DNA of 64,000 nucleotides from an uncultured Bacilli bacterium (GTDB taxonomy: Bacteria; Bacillota_I; Bacilli_A; RF39; UBA660), in assembly GCA_934085595.1 (NCBI GenBank), contig CAKOHK010000005.1, forward strand, positions 1 through 64,000, read 5' to 3'. Shown here piece after piece: positions 1 through 7,314 of this stretch. Both the position numbers and the translations under genes were made by a program. Each line of letters opens with the position of its first letter. Position 1 is the stretch's first letter. A model generated the notes under the pieces. The model was given only the letters and a program-made list of their open reading frames with translations, did no database searches and was not told where the DNA came from.

Positions 1-86
1 ACCTCTATTCTATAATTCTATCTAATAAAAATTATAACAGGTACCCCCCCCCCCCCATGTCAAGAGGCAAACAAAAAGCGAACACT
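1..86 (-). promoter_or_regulatory. Phase-variable-type promoter with 13-C tract (surface gene off left edge)
   Basis: Read on the minus strand: a conserved GTTTGC-rich element (66-86), -35 TTGACA (58-63), a 21-bp spacer (37-57) holding 13 consecutive G (C on the plus strand at 44-56), -10 TATAAT (31-36), then the start of the 5' segment with an AGAGGT ribosome site at 1-6. The same layout precedes the BspA-type genes starting at 17724 and 52620, where the start codon lies 6 bases past the corresponding AGGT. A surface-protein gene therefore probably starts within about 10 bases beyond the left edge. The spacer is longer than the 17 bp optimum, so this copy is likely weak or off in the assembled state. 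Confidence 0.75.
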
Positions 87-94
87 TTCATCCG

Positions 95-406
95 CTATTT
101 TAAATCAATCATATATTTTTTAATTTGTTTTGAATTAGGTCCAAGTATTATTTTTAATTGATTGTCAATCTCAACTATCCCTTTAGCCCCTAATTTCTGT
201 ATACCTTCTTTATCAACTAAGCTCACATCTTTAACTGTAACTTTAAGTCTAGACATATTAATTTCAGCTTTAACAATATTATCTTTTCCACCTAAATATT
301 GAATCAATTTATTAATTTCAATATGAAAATCTTTTCTAGTCATTTTTAAAGCAATTAATACCATTATTATTAGTATACATATTATTATTAAATATTTAAT
401 TTCCAT
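95..406 (-). CDS. Membrane-anchored PTS EIIB-like protein lacking the phosphocysteine
   Basis: The 103-aa protein has one N-terminal membrane helix (about residues 5-21) followed by a glucose-type PTS EIIB fold: LGGKDNI (38-44), then SRLKVTVKD and LGAKGIVEI. In active EIIB domains the phosphorylated Cys lies three residues before the Arg of the C-x-T-R-L motif. Here that position is Asn50 (NMSRL), so phosphotransfer as known for the family should not be possible. Its role is therefore not sugar phosphorylation; a sensory or structural role is only a guess. It lies 9 bp downstream of the thioredoxin-like gene on the same strand, with a good site (AGGAGATT) before the ATG. Confidence 0.7.
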   Translation of the reverse strand: MEIKYLIIICILIIMVLIALKMTRKDFHIEINKLIQYLGGKDNIVKAEINMSRLKVTVKDVSLVDKEGIQKLGAKGIVEIDNQLKIILGPNSKQIKKYMIDLK

Positions 407-415
407 AATCTCCTC

Positions 416-1006
416 TTACTTATTACAACTTGTACACACGCCAGCATTATAAGTTTTAAAATAACTATCCATTTTAGAATTAAATAAATTAATTCTTTCC
501 TGATTCCAATACTCATCCGGTGTTGTTCCATCACTAATAGTGGATGTTTCATCATCAAGTGCTATTACTTTTCCATTTTTAACAAATACTACTGTTGGCA
601 CAAATACTTTTTTATTTCCATTATCATCATAAGGCAATAAATCATTTAATATTTCTACTATTTTTTGATACTCTTTAGTATTATTACTTCTAGCATCCTT
701 TATATTATAATAATATATTTCTTCTATATTATATTCTTTAGCTAAATTATTTAAATATACTACATATCTTTGACACCAAGGACACTCTGGAAATCCTAAA
801 TATACTATACCTGTTCCTTTACTAAGAACATTTATAATATCATTAATACTTTTATACACATACACATTATCTTTATCTACTAAAGTATATTCTTCATTAA
901 ACTTTTTATTAGATACACTCTCTTCTCTAGGCACAAACTCATATATAAGTATAGCTCCCACTATAGCTAATATTGTAATTCCTATAATTATTCCCTTCTT
1001 TTTCAT
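416..1006 (-). CDS. Membrane-anchored thioredoxin-fold protein
   Basis: The 196-aa protein has an N-terminal signal-anchor (about 5-23) and an outward-facing domain with a CPWC redox motif (Cys75-Cys78) preceded by YLGFPE. A cis-Pro-like segment (VPTVVFVKNG) follows about 60 residues later. These are hallmarks of the thioredoxin fold, here probably acting on disulfides outside the membrane. A second Cys pair (CTSC) lies at the extreme C-terminus and could be a substrate or relay pair. The start is the ATG at 1006 with GGAGGATAT upstream. It forms a run with the EIIB-like gene downstream and the PgsA-type gene upstream. Confidence 0.75.
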   Translation of the reverse strand: MKKKGIIIGITILAIVGAILIYEFVPREESVSNKKFNEEYTLVDKDNVYVYKSINDIINVLSKGTGIVYLGFPECPWCQRYVVYLNNLAKEYNIEEIYYYNIKDARSNNTKEYQKIVEILNDLLPYDDNGNKKVFVPTVVFVKNGKVIALDDETSTISDGTTPDEYWNQERINLFNSKMDSYFKTYNAGVCTSCNK

Positions 1007-1045
1007 AACTACATATCCTCCTTAAAAATTATATCATAAAACATC

Positions 1046-1747
1046 TCATTTGTAAAATTGTTTCATAATAGATTCATCTTTATGCTTTAAATAATATTCT
1101 GTATCAAAAGCATCTCTTATTACTTCTTTAAACTTTTTCTTCTTAAGTTCTTTATAATTTATTTTAACAGTTTTAGGTACACTTCTAGTTAATAAATATT
1201 TTTTCTTATAATCACTAAGCGCTATCACTTCTGCTATTGTACATATACATCCTAATATATTTATTATATATGGTGTTTTATTAATAATAAATAATGGAAC
1301 AAAATCTATATCAACTACTCTTAAACTTAAAAGCAAAAATGATGCAATAACACATATATCCATAATTATTGTTTTAATTTTACCTATTTTAGTTGACTGT
1401 ACATTACCACCATTTCTAAACGTAGCATAACTTATTATAAGTATAGATACTTCTGCTATAATAGGTAAAAACATTACATTATAAGTAAAACCAAGTAATA
1501 TAAATGATATAGTATTTAAAAGTTTATCACTAAAAGCGTCCATGCTACTTCCAAAAAAAGTAGAACATTTTAATTTCCTTGCTAAAAATCCATCAATCGC
1601 ATCAGTTAAAAACAAAATAATAGTTACAAAAGCACATACATTAACTCCATATTTAATATATACTAAAGGTAAACTAATAGCTCCTATTAGTCTAATTAAT
1701 GTAAATGTATTTACTAATATAAGTTTTAAAACTCTTAGCTTCTTCAT
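1046..1747 (-). CDS. pgsA: CDP-alcohol phosphatidyltransferase (PgsA-type)
   Basis: This is an integral membrane enzyme that condenses CDP-diacylglycerol with an alcohol, most likely glycerol-3-phosphate to phosphatidylglycerol phosphate. The full family signature D-x2-DG-x2-AR-x8-G-x3-D-x3-D is present (DAIDGFLARK ... GSSMDAFSD), within several hydrophobic helices. The open frame extends upstream to 1834, but that would run into the tmRNA promoter. The ATG at 1747 (MKKLRVLK...) matches where family members begin, giving 233 aa. The ribosome site there is weak. Phosphatidylglycerol phosphate as product is inferred; another CDP-alcohol product cannot be excluded. Confidence 0.8.
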   Translation of the reverse strand: MKKLRVLKLILVNTFTLIRLIGAISLPLVYIKYGVNVCAFVTIILFLTDAIDGFLARKLKCSTFFGSSMDAFSDKLLNTISFILLGFTYNVMFLPIIAEVSILIISYATFRNGGNVQSTKIGKIKTIIMDICVIASFLLLSLRVVDIDFVPLFIINKTPYIINILGCICTIAEVIALSDYKKKYLLTRSVPKTVKINYKELKKKKFKEVIRDAFDTEYYLKHKDESIMKQFYK

Positions 1748-1843
1748 ACTTATTATTCTAAATAATTCTATTATTTTTGTCAATTTATTTATTATAAATA
1801 GTAGATATATTATAAAAATTATGTTATAATTCATAAGTAACTT

Positions 1844-2206
1844 GGGGCTGTATTTGGTTTCGACATTTTAGATAAAGATTGAATGCAAGTAAGTTAGTAT
1901 TTCTTTAAAAAATACAAAATTAAAAATAATCGGAGAAAAATCTTACGGTTTTGCTCCAGCATTTGCTTAATTTAGTAAATAGCTGAGCCTTCCTCTTATA
2001 CTTTATCTGTGAGTATAAAAAGGGAGTTATAAAGCAGATTATATTACTTAAATGTCTATTATAAGTAATGAATGATTAATAGACTTTGCATAGTAAACGG
2101 AAGTTGGAAATCCATATTATTATGTAAGAATAAAAACCAACTAAACTTGTAGATGTTTAATAGGTATCTATTATGGACAGGAGTTCGACTCTCCTCAGCT
2201 CCACCA
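1844..2206 (+). ncRNA. ssrA: tmRNA (transfer-messenger RNA)
   Basis: The 5' end GGGGCTG and the 3' end CAGCTCCACCA form the tRNA-Ala-like acceptor. The T-arm reads GGAGTTCGACTCTCC (about 2180-2194), and the CCA is encoded. The mRNA part resumes at GGA 1932 and reads G-E-K-S-Y-G-F-A-P-A-F-A before TAA at 1968-1970, a 12-residue tag. Pseudoknot stems lie between the tag and the T-arm. A -10 TATAAT is at 1825-1830. tmRNA and SmpB rescue stalled ribosomes and mark the peptide for proteolysis. Ending the tag in AFA resembles mollicute tags read by Lon rather than the LAA of Bacillus. Confidence 0.93.
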
Positions 2207-2215
2207 ATAGTAAAT

Positions 2216-2236
2216 AAGTTCGAACTATTCGAACTT
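2216..2236 (+). terminator. Perfect inverted repeat just after tmRNA
   Basis: A 9-bp perfect inverted repeat with a 3-base loop (AAGTTCGAA-cta-TTCGAACTT) lies 10 bases after the CCA end of tmRNA, followed by a short A/T run. It could terminate or protect the tmRNA precursor, but the T-run is weak. The right arm recurs at 3461-3473. Confidence 0.45.
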
Positions 2237-2271
2237 TAATATATAAAATTTTAAAAAAATAAAAAACAAAT

Positions 2272-2311
2272 AAAAAGATGATTTAGATTTATCTATACAA
2301 TCATCTTTTTT
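2272..2311. terminator. Bidirectional terminator between tmRNA and the 2301-2843 gene
   Basis: The stem GATGATT ... AATCATC is flanked by five A on the left and six T on the right, so it can act in both directions. The stop codon of the minus-strand gene (2301-2303) lies inside the right arm. Confidence 0.65.
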
Positions 2312-2843
2312 CTTTATTTAAAGGCTTATTTGTACTATGACATATTGGAATTTGTTTACTTCCTGCTGATACTTCTAGTCTACATTCTCCAAGGACTTGT
2401 GCTTTTTCCAAATCTTCAATAGCAAAATCTAACATATTTAATGCATTTGGATTTTGGGAAATTTCTGCACAACTTGCGTGTTTTTTTGTTCCCATATCAA
2501 GTCCGAAATTCATACTTACACTTAGCTCATCAAAATCTGCTTGAGGAGCTAAATTTGCAACAACAAATTCCTTATCTGCTGGCGGTGCATAAACTGTTAT
2601 TTTATCTATTAAAAAAGAGTCATCTTCTTTTTTATAACTAAAACCTAAAGTAATGCATCCCGATTGAGGAAAACCATATTGTACTTTATAATCATATATT
2701 CTTTTTTGCAAGTTTTCATCATTACATATTTGATTAATGCTAAAATATTGATTTGAGTCTAAAGCAATTTCTTTTCCATAATATTTTAATGATTTTCTCC
2801 AAAAAGCACTTATTTTTTCTAATGCTTGTTTTTCATCTTCCAT
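2301..2843 (-). CDS. Hypothetical protein, 180 aa
   Basis: I do not recognise this protein. It is soluble, without a signal peptide or membrane helix. The N-terminus is helical and charged, and the middle is mixed beta with several aromatic residues. It has GGAGGATT before the ATG at 2843 and ends inside a bidirectional terminator. It is the first of three unlinked-looking unknown genes downstream of tmRNA, a position often used by integrated elements. No integrase is seen here. Confidence 0.6.
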   Translation of the reverse strand: MEDEKQALEKISAFWRKSLKYYGKEIALDSNQYFSINQICNDENLQKRIYDYKVQYGFPQSGCITLGFSYKKEDDSFLIDKITVYAPPADKEFVVANLAPQADFDELSVSMNFGLDMGTKKHASCAEISQNPNALNMLDFAIEDLEKAQVLGECRLEVSAGSKQIPICHSTNKPLNKEKR

Positions 2844-2902
2844 ACTAATCCTCCATATAATTCCATTTTATCACAAATTTAATAGTTTTTTATTTCTTTC
2901 GC

Positions 2903-3328
2903 TTAATTTAAATGTACAATTAATTCCATTTCTTTATTGCTGAATCTGGGATCAAGTTGTGACTCATTTTCTATACCATACAATTCCATTTTTTTAGTAA
3001 TAATTTTACTAAAATCAAGATTTCTTAAATACTCAATCAAATCTTTATTTTTATTAAATAGATTTCTTAGTGTCCAATTATAATCCTTCACAGTTGATAT
3101 ATTAGTATCTAATGTATAGCCATTCTTTAATTTGAAACCCCAGCTACTAGAATCTACATATTTATTAAATGTACTACTTAATTCCCTGTTTTCAAACTGA
3201 AACATATTTATTTTTTGATTGTCAATAGCTAATGCCCCTAATGTACAAGTATAAAGAATTGAATCAACCTTATCAAAACCAATTACAAATAGTGAGCTAA
3301 CTAATGCCTCTGTATTTATTATTTTCAT
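2903..3328 (-). CDS. Hypothetical protein, 141 aa
   Basis: I do not recognise this protein. It is soluble and acidic to neutral, with a hydrophobic N-terminal stretch too polar for a clear membrane helix. A strong site (GGAGGTCTT) precedes the ATG at 3328. It lies between two copies of the TATTCGAACTTTA repeat together with the 2301-2843 gene. It could be cargo of a small inserted segment behind tmRNA, but only its position supports this. Confidence 0.6.
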   Translation of the reverse strand: MKIINTEALVSSLFVIGFDKVDSILYTCTLGALAIDNQKINMFQFENRELSSTFNKYVDSSSWGFKLKNGYTLDTNISTVKDYNWTLRNLFNKNKDLIEYLRNLDFSKIITKKMELYGIENESQLDPRFSNKEMELIVHLN

Positions 3329-3460
3329 AAGACCTCCTTTACATTTATTATAACATTATATTTTAATATATTATTATAAAAATACAGTATAATTTAACAA
3401 GTTACTAGTTATCACTTCATAACTGCTAGTTGTTATATCAATAAAAATAATAAGTAAAAA

Positions 3461-3473
3461 TATTCGAACTTTA
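3461..3473. repeat. Second copy of 13-bp TATTCGAACTTTA repeat
   Basis: This 13-bp sequence is identical to 2226-2238, immediately behind tmRNA. The flanks are also alike (AATAAGT before, a TAA-TATAT-like run after), so similarity extends over about 30 bp. The two copies bracket two unknown genes. Confidence 0.5.
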
Positions 3474-3528
3474 AATATATTATTAGCCTAAAATAGACTA
3501 TTTTTTATTCCATAAATATTTATTCAAA

Positions 3529-3553
3529 ATAAAAATGTAGGCTCACCTACACT
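3529..3553 (-). terminator. Terminator of the 3553-4179 gene
   Basis: On the minus strand the stem TGTAGG-tgag-CCTACA is followed by TTTTTATTTT directly after the stop codon. Confidence 0.7.
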
Positions 3554-4179
3554 TACTTTTCCATAACAAGTTTTATTTCATCAGAATTATTTTCTTCTTT
3601 TTCTTTTACTACTGGAATTAAATCATAAAAATCTATACCACACTTATTATATATTTCTTTAACTTCATCAAAAGTAACACCTTCACTATACCATTCAAAA
3701 TACTTTTGATATAGTTTACTTTGCTTAAATAAAAGTACTCTTCCCCTAATGGTAAATAAATCTATAACTTCAGAAGAATCTTTAGGATAGTCCACCTCTA
3801 CTCTTTTAAATCCAAGTCTTTCTAAATCCAAAACATTATCTAATGTACGTACACTTCTAAAAGAGCCCTCTTCTAAACCTGTACTCTTTTCAATAAAATC
3901 TGTTAAATAAGATAGAACTTTAAACGCATCATTACGTTCCATTCCATTAGGTAACATAAATGGTTTAAATGACCAATCAATAATACCTACATTAAATTTC
4001 TTATTATTTTTACCATAATATTGGATTTTTCTATAATATTCCATAAAATGTAATCTATATATATTTTGATCACCGATACTATGATCTGAAAGTTCTGCAT
4101 CAAACTCATAATCCCTACTAAAATTCAAAGTATGATATAAATCATTTCTTAAACCCACTAATTTATCTTTTAAACTCAT
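3553..4179 (-). CDS. Hypothetical protein, 208 aa
   Basis: I do not recognise this protein. It is soluble, rich in aromatic and charged residues, and has a Glu-rich tail. The start is the ATG at 4179 with GGAGGTTTG upstream. A minus-strand promoter with -10 TATAAT at 4203-4208 and a TTGATT-like -35 about 16 bp upstream is visible. The same intergenic region drives the divergent histidine kinase and holds three Spo0A-like boxes (4250-4276), so the two genes could share control. Confidence 0.6.
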   Translation of the reverse strand: MSLKDKLVGLRNDLYHTLNFSRDYEFDAELSDHSIGDQNIYRLHFMEYYRKIQYYGKNNKKFNVGIIDWSFKPFMLPNGMERNDAFKVLSYLTDFIEKSTGLEEGSFRSVRTLDNVLDLERLGFKRVEVDYPKDSSEVIDLFTIRGRVLLFKQSKLYQKYFEWYSEGVTFDEVKEIYNKCGIDFYDLIPVVKEKEENNSDEIKLVMEK

Positions 4180-4249
4180 AACAAACCTCCTTTACATCCA
4201 ACATTATATCACGAACAATTCAAAAATCAAAACGCAATTTCCTATATTA

Positions 4250-4294
4250 TCCGACATAATTCGACAAACTTCGACATATTAAAAGATATATAAT
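4250..4294 (+). promoter_or_regulatory. Three Spo0A-like boxes and -10 of the histidine kinase promoter
   Basis: TCCGACA (4250-4256), TTCGACA (4260-4266) and TTCGACA (4270-4276) follow each other with an exact 10-bp step, one helical turn. The reverse complement TGTCGAA is the Spo0A box; the first copy has one mismatch (TGTCGGA). A -10 TATAAT lies at 4289-4294 with no TTGACA at the expected distance. Boxes 2 and 3 occupy the -35 region, which is the arrangement seen at Spo0A-activated sigma-A promoters. No Spo0A gene is in the window. Confidence 0.5.
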
Positions 4295-4311
4295 TAATAT
4301 TGGTGAAAAAA

Positions 4312-5535
4312 ATGGAAATATTTGACTTATTTTGTTTAAACATATCATTAATATGTTTTCCAATTATTATTTATACTTTATTTATAACAGTAAAATCAAA
4401 GTTTAAAAAAGGAGAAAAAACTACTTTCTTAGAAGTAACACTATATACAATACTTTTTATACTTCTCTATTTTTTAAGAAAATATAATATTGCAGAACTA
4501 TCTTATAATTTATTAATACCTATAATTATATCTAATTATAAAAAGAAAACTTATACATCATTTGCCTTATCTATAATAGTTGGTATATATTTTGTAAATG
4601 TACTTCATTTTAATATATTTTATACAGTTATTCTTCTTTTAGCTCTAACAGCTCTTGATCACATATATAAAAGATCATCTATTCCTATATATAGATATAT
4701 TTTATATTACACTATTATATGTATAATATATGTTTTCGCAACAAGTGCTTTTAATGATGCAGTTGATATGCCTAAAAGTATACCTTTATTTGTTATATCT
4801 ATATATAGTGTAATGGGTATAATACTTATGGAAACTAAATTATTAACTACTTTTAAAACACTAAATGATTACAAAAAAGAAGATGAAATTAGATTAACAA
4901 TTAGTAAAATATCACACGAAATAAAAAATCCCCTTTCAGTCATAAAAGGTTACATAGAAGTACTTGATAATAAAACTATCATAGATGACAAAGATAAATT
5001 ACTTAAAGAAGTAAACTATGCTTTAAATATAGTCAGTGATTTTAAAGACATAAATCATTTAACTTTAAATAAAAAAGAGTTTAACATCAAAAAAATGATA
5101 AATGATATATTAAAAGATGTAATTCCTTTCTTTACTGATAAAGAAATAGAATCAGAGCTTTATTTTAAATGTGATTATAATATCTATGCTGATCCAAAAA
5201 GAATTAAACAAGTTTTAATAAATATAATTAAAAATGCTATCGAAGCATGTGAAAGAAGTACAGTAAAATTAAGTATTAAAGTATATAAAAGACTTGGTAA
5301 CATAGTTATTTCTATCAAAGATAATGGCGAAGGTATGGATAAAGAAACTATTGATAATTTATTCTGCCCTTTCTCATCAAAAAAAGAAAATGGTACTCAT
5401 CTTGGCTTATGTTTATCAAAAGAAATAATTGATAGACATGGCGGATCAATATCATTTTTCTCTAAGTTATATCTTTACACTATAGTGACAATTAAACTTC
5501 CTATTAATAGTAAGGATAATAAGGACCATAGATAG
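4312..5535 (+). CDS. Orphan membrane sensor histidine kinase (sporulation-kinase-like)
   Basis: The 407-aa protein has about six N-terminal membrane helices (to residue ~175), then an H-box SHEIKNPLSVIKGY with His202, an N-box NIIKNAIEA (~304-312), a G1 box DNGEGMD (~337-343) and a G2-like GLCLSKEIIDRHGG. The layout and H-box resemble Bacillus KinB-type sporulation kinases. No response regulator gene is adjacent, which also fits a kinase feeding a phosphorelay or Spo0A. The open frame begins at TTG 4300, but ATG 4312 has GGTG six bases upstream and is preferred. The three TGTCGAA-type boxes upstream suggest feedback control. The sporulation role is inferred. Confidence 0.8.
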   Translation: MEIFDLFCLNISLICFPIIIYTLFITVKSKFKKGEKTTFLEVTLYTILFILLYFLRKYNIAELSYNLLIPIIISNYKKKTYTSFALSIIVGIYFVNVLHFNIFYTVILLLALTALDHIYKRSSIPIYRYILYYTIICIIYVFATSAFNDAVDMPKSIPLFVISIYSVMGIILMETKLLTTFKTLNDYKKEDEIRLTISKISHEIKNPLSVIKGYIEVLDNKTIIDDKDKLLKEVNYALNIVSDFKDINHLTLNKKEFNIKKMINDILKDVIPFFTDKEIESELYFKCDYNIYADPKRIKQVLINIIKNAIEACERSTVKLSIKVYKRLGNIVISIKDNGEGMDKETIDNLFCPFSSKKENGTHLGLCLSKEIIDRHGGSISFFSKLYLYTIVTIKLPINSKDNKDHR

Positions 5536-5659
5536 GATATTGATATACTGGTCTTGGCCTATATGGATTAAATAATATTGCACTTCCCCCACCAACTAAA
5601 GCACCAGCTAGAAAAGGAAAAGCAAATCCACCAAAACGATAATTATAATTACCTCTCAT
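5504..5659 (-). CDS. Small Gly/Tyr/Pro-rich protein, 51 aa
   Basis: This short gene has a good ribosome site (AGGTGA, 4 bases before the ATG at 5659). It encodes a basic start (MRGNYNYR), a short hydrophobic Gly/Ala/Phe stretch (GGFAFPFLAGALVGGG) and a tail rich in Tyr and Pro ending in PYYPYY. Its 3' end overlaps the end of the convergent kinase gene by about 32 bp. Similar Gly-rich, Tyr/Pro-tailed small proteins are common in spore formers and are often linked to spore coats. That link is by composition only. Confidence 0.6.
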   Translation of the reverse strand: MRGNYNYRFGGFAFPFLAGALVGGGSAILFNPYRPRPVYQYPIYGPYYPYY

Positions 5660-5709
5660 AAAATCACCTATTACATTCTATTTATATATTAATATAACGT
5701 GTGTACTAA

Positions 5710-6579
5710 TTAATTAGTTTTCTTTAGTCTATATAAATTAATAGATGGCTTATTTAAAAATCTATAAGGATATTCTAAAGTACCAATACCACTAGAAATA
5801 AATATATTAGTAATACCCTTTTTATATTCATGAGTATAATAATCACTAGACTCTTTAGGTATAAATAATGAACCATAATAAGGAACTATAACACTACCAT
5901 TAAGAGAATGACCACCAAGTATTAAATCAACTTCATAATCACTATCATTAATTTTATTTATTATATTCCCCTCATGTATTAAACATATAGTATACTTTCT
6001 ATTTTCATCACTATAAAATGAAAACGCATCATCTAAATTAATATCTTCTTTAATCATACTAGGTAACCCAGTAACATATATATAATTATTATCTTTATAA
6101 TATATTTTTTCATAACTATTATTAAGTAACGTAAAGTTACTATTTTTTATTATATCTTCATAATAATCATTATAATCATTATCCCCTTTAATAGCGTACT
6201 TTCCTAAAGTAGCACTCATATTTTTAAAAGTTTCTATAAGTTTATCTTTACTTTTATCATTCATCTTATATGAACTATGTACCATATCACCAGTAAACAC
6301 AATAATATCTGGTTTTAAATAATTAACTTTCTTAACTAATCTATCTAAATCATCATTATTAACACTACTTCCATATAATAAATCACTTATATGTATTATC
6401 TTAACTCCACTAAAATTACTACTTAATATATCACTATCTACTCTATACTCATAAGTTATAAGTCCCTTAACACCTAAATATTTAGAATACATAAACGCAC
6501 CCAAAGACAAAATAACTATAAATAATAATATATTTAAAAATCTAAAAGATTTCTTTTTTTCTTTTACTTCTTCTTCCAT
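5710..6579 (-). CDS. Calcineurin-like (YkuE-type) phosphoesterase with degraded metal motifs
   Basis: The 289-aa protein has an N-terminal membrane anchor (about 14-33) and a metallophosphoesterase domain outside the membrane. The motif series is recognisable but altered. SDLLYG stands where DxH is expected, GDND where GNHD is expected and GHSL where GHxH is expected; GDMV and the single IHEG His remain. Several metal ligands are thus missing, so hydrolase activity is doubtful. Its ATG (6579) overlaps the stop codon of the CPBP protease gene (TAATG), so the two are translationally coupled. Confidence 0.7.
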   Translation of the reverse strand: MEEEVKEKKKSFRFLNILLFIVILSLGAFMYSKYLGVKGLITYEYRVDSDILSSNFSGVKIIHISDLLYGSSVNNDDLDRLVKKVNYLKPDIIVFTGDMVHSSYKMNDKSKDKLIETFKNMSATLGKYAIKGDNDYNDYYEDIIKNSNFTLLNNSYEKIYYKDNNYIYVTGLPSMIKEDINLDDAFSFYSDENRKYTICLIHEGNIINKINDSDYEVDLILGGHSLNGSVIVPYYGSLFIPKESSDYYTHEYKKGITNIFISSGIGTLEYPYRFLNKPSINLYRLKKTN

Positions 6580-7259
6580 TACATACTTCCTAAAAGCATA
6601 ATAAGTACATATGAAAATGTATTATGAAAAGCATGATAAGTAATAGATGAAAATATAGTTTTACTTTCATAATCCATCATCGCAAAACAAAATCCCAATG
6701 ATGCATAAGGTAATATATATATAAGATTAGTTAAATTACTAAGATACGCAACTACATGAGCAAGACCAAATAATAATCCACATATAGTGCTGCCTACCCA
6801 TTTATTTTTACATACATTCATTATACTTTTTCTAAACACAACTTCTTCAATAAAAGGAGCAATAAGCACAACACATATAAAAGAAATAAATGGTTCTTTA
6901 TGAATATAACTTCTTATTAAAGTTTCATTATCAGAAATACTTCCCATATAAGAATTAATAATTAAATTAAATATAACCATTAATAATACCCCAAGAAAAT
7001 ACCATTTAAACTCACCAAAAACACTATCAAAAAACTTATTTAAATATATTTTAAGTTCACGAGTAATATCTTTAAAATACATAATTAATAATATAGCAAG
7101 TAAAACCATATCACCCATTAAAGTAAGCACCATAGAACTATCAGTATAATCTTTAAATATATATGCAGTTAATGTTGGAACAAAAACCATACCAAGAAGA
7201 CTTGCTATACATAATATAATTCCCTTATAATTTTTCTTAAAATATTCTATAACTTTCAT
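6579..7259 (-). CDS. CPBP (CAAX-type) intramembrane metalloprotease
   Basis: This protein has six or more membrane helices and carries the CPBP motifs EEVVFR, FGLAHV and TYHAFHN, which supply the Glu and His metal ligands. These enzymes cleave within the membrane; in Firmicutes many act in bacteriocin maturation or self-immunity. The frame opens at 7286, but ATG 7259 has GGTGAGAAT directly upstream and is taken as start (226 aa). A TATAAT lies just upstream. The gene is coupled to the phosphoesterase gene downstream. Confidence 0.8.
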   Translation of the reverse strand: MKVIEYFKKNYKGIILCIASLLGMVFVPTLTAYIFKDYTDSSMVLTLMGDMVLLAILLIMYFKDITRELKIYLNKFFDSVFGEFKWYFLGVLLMVIFNLIINSYMGSISDNETLIRSYIHKEPFISFICVVLIAPFIEEVVFRKSIMNVCKNKWVGSTICGLLFGLAHVVAYLSNLTNLIYILPYASLGFCFAMMDYESKTIFSSITYHAFHNTFSYVLIMLLGSM

Positions 7260-7314
7260 ATTCTCACCATTATAATTATATAACATTAATAACTTTATTA
7301 AAAGAAAAATTAAC

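Noticed and set aside
1748..1834. Longer N-terminus of the PgsA-type protein starting at 1834
   Set aside because: It would overlap the tmRNA promoter, adds a hydrophobic stretch not typical for the family and has no ribosome site. The ATG at 1747 is preferred.
3390..3430. Imperfect inverted repeat (ACTAGTTAT ... ATAACTGCTAGT) as a terminator or transposon end
   Set aside because: There is no T run, the arms are mismatched and no transposase is nearby. It was left unassigned.
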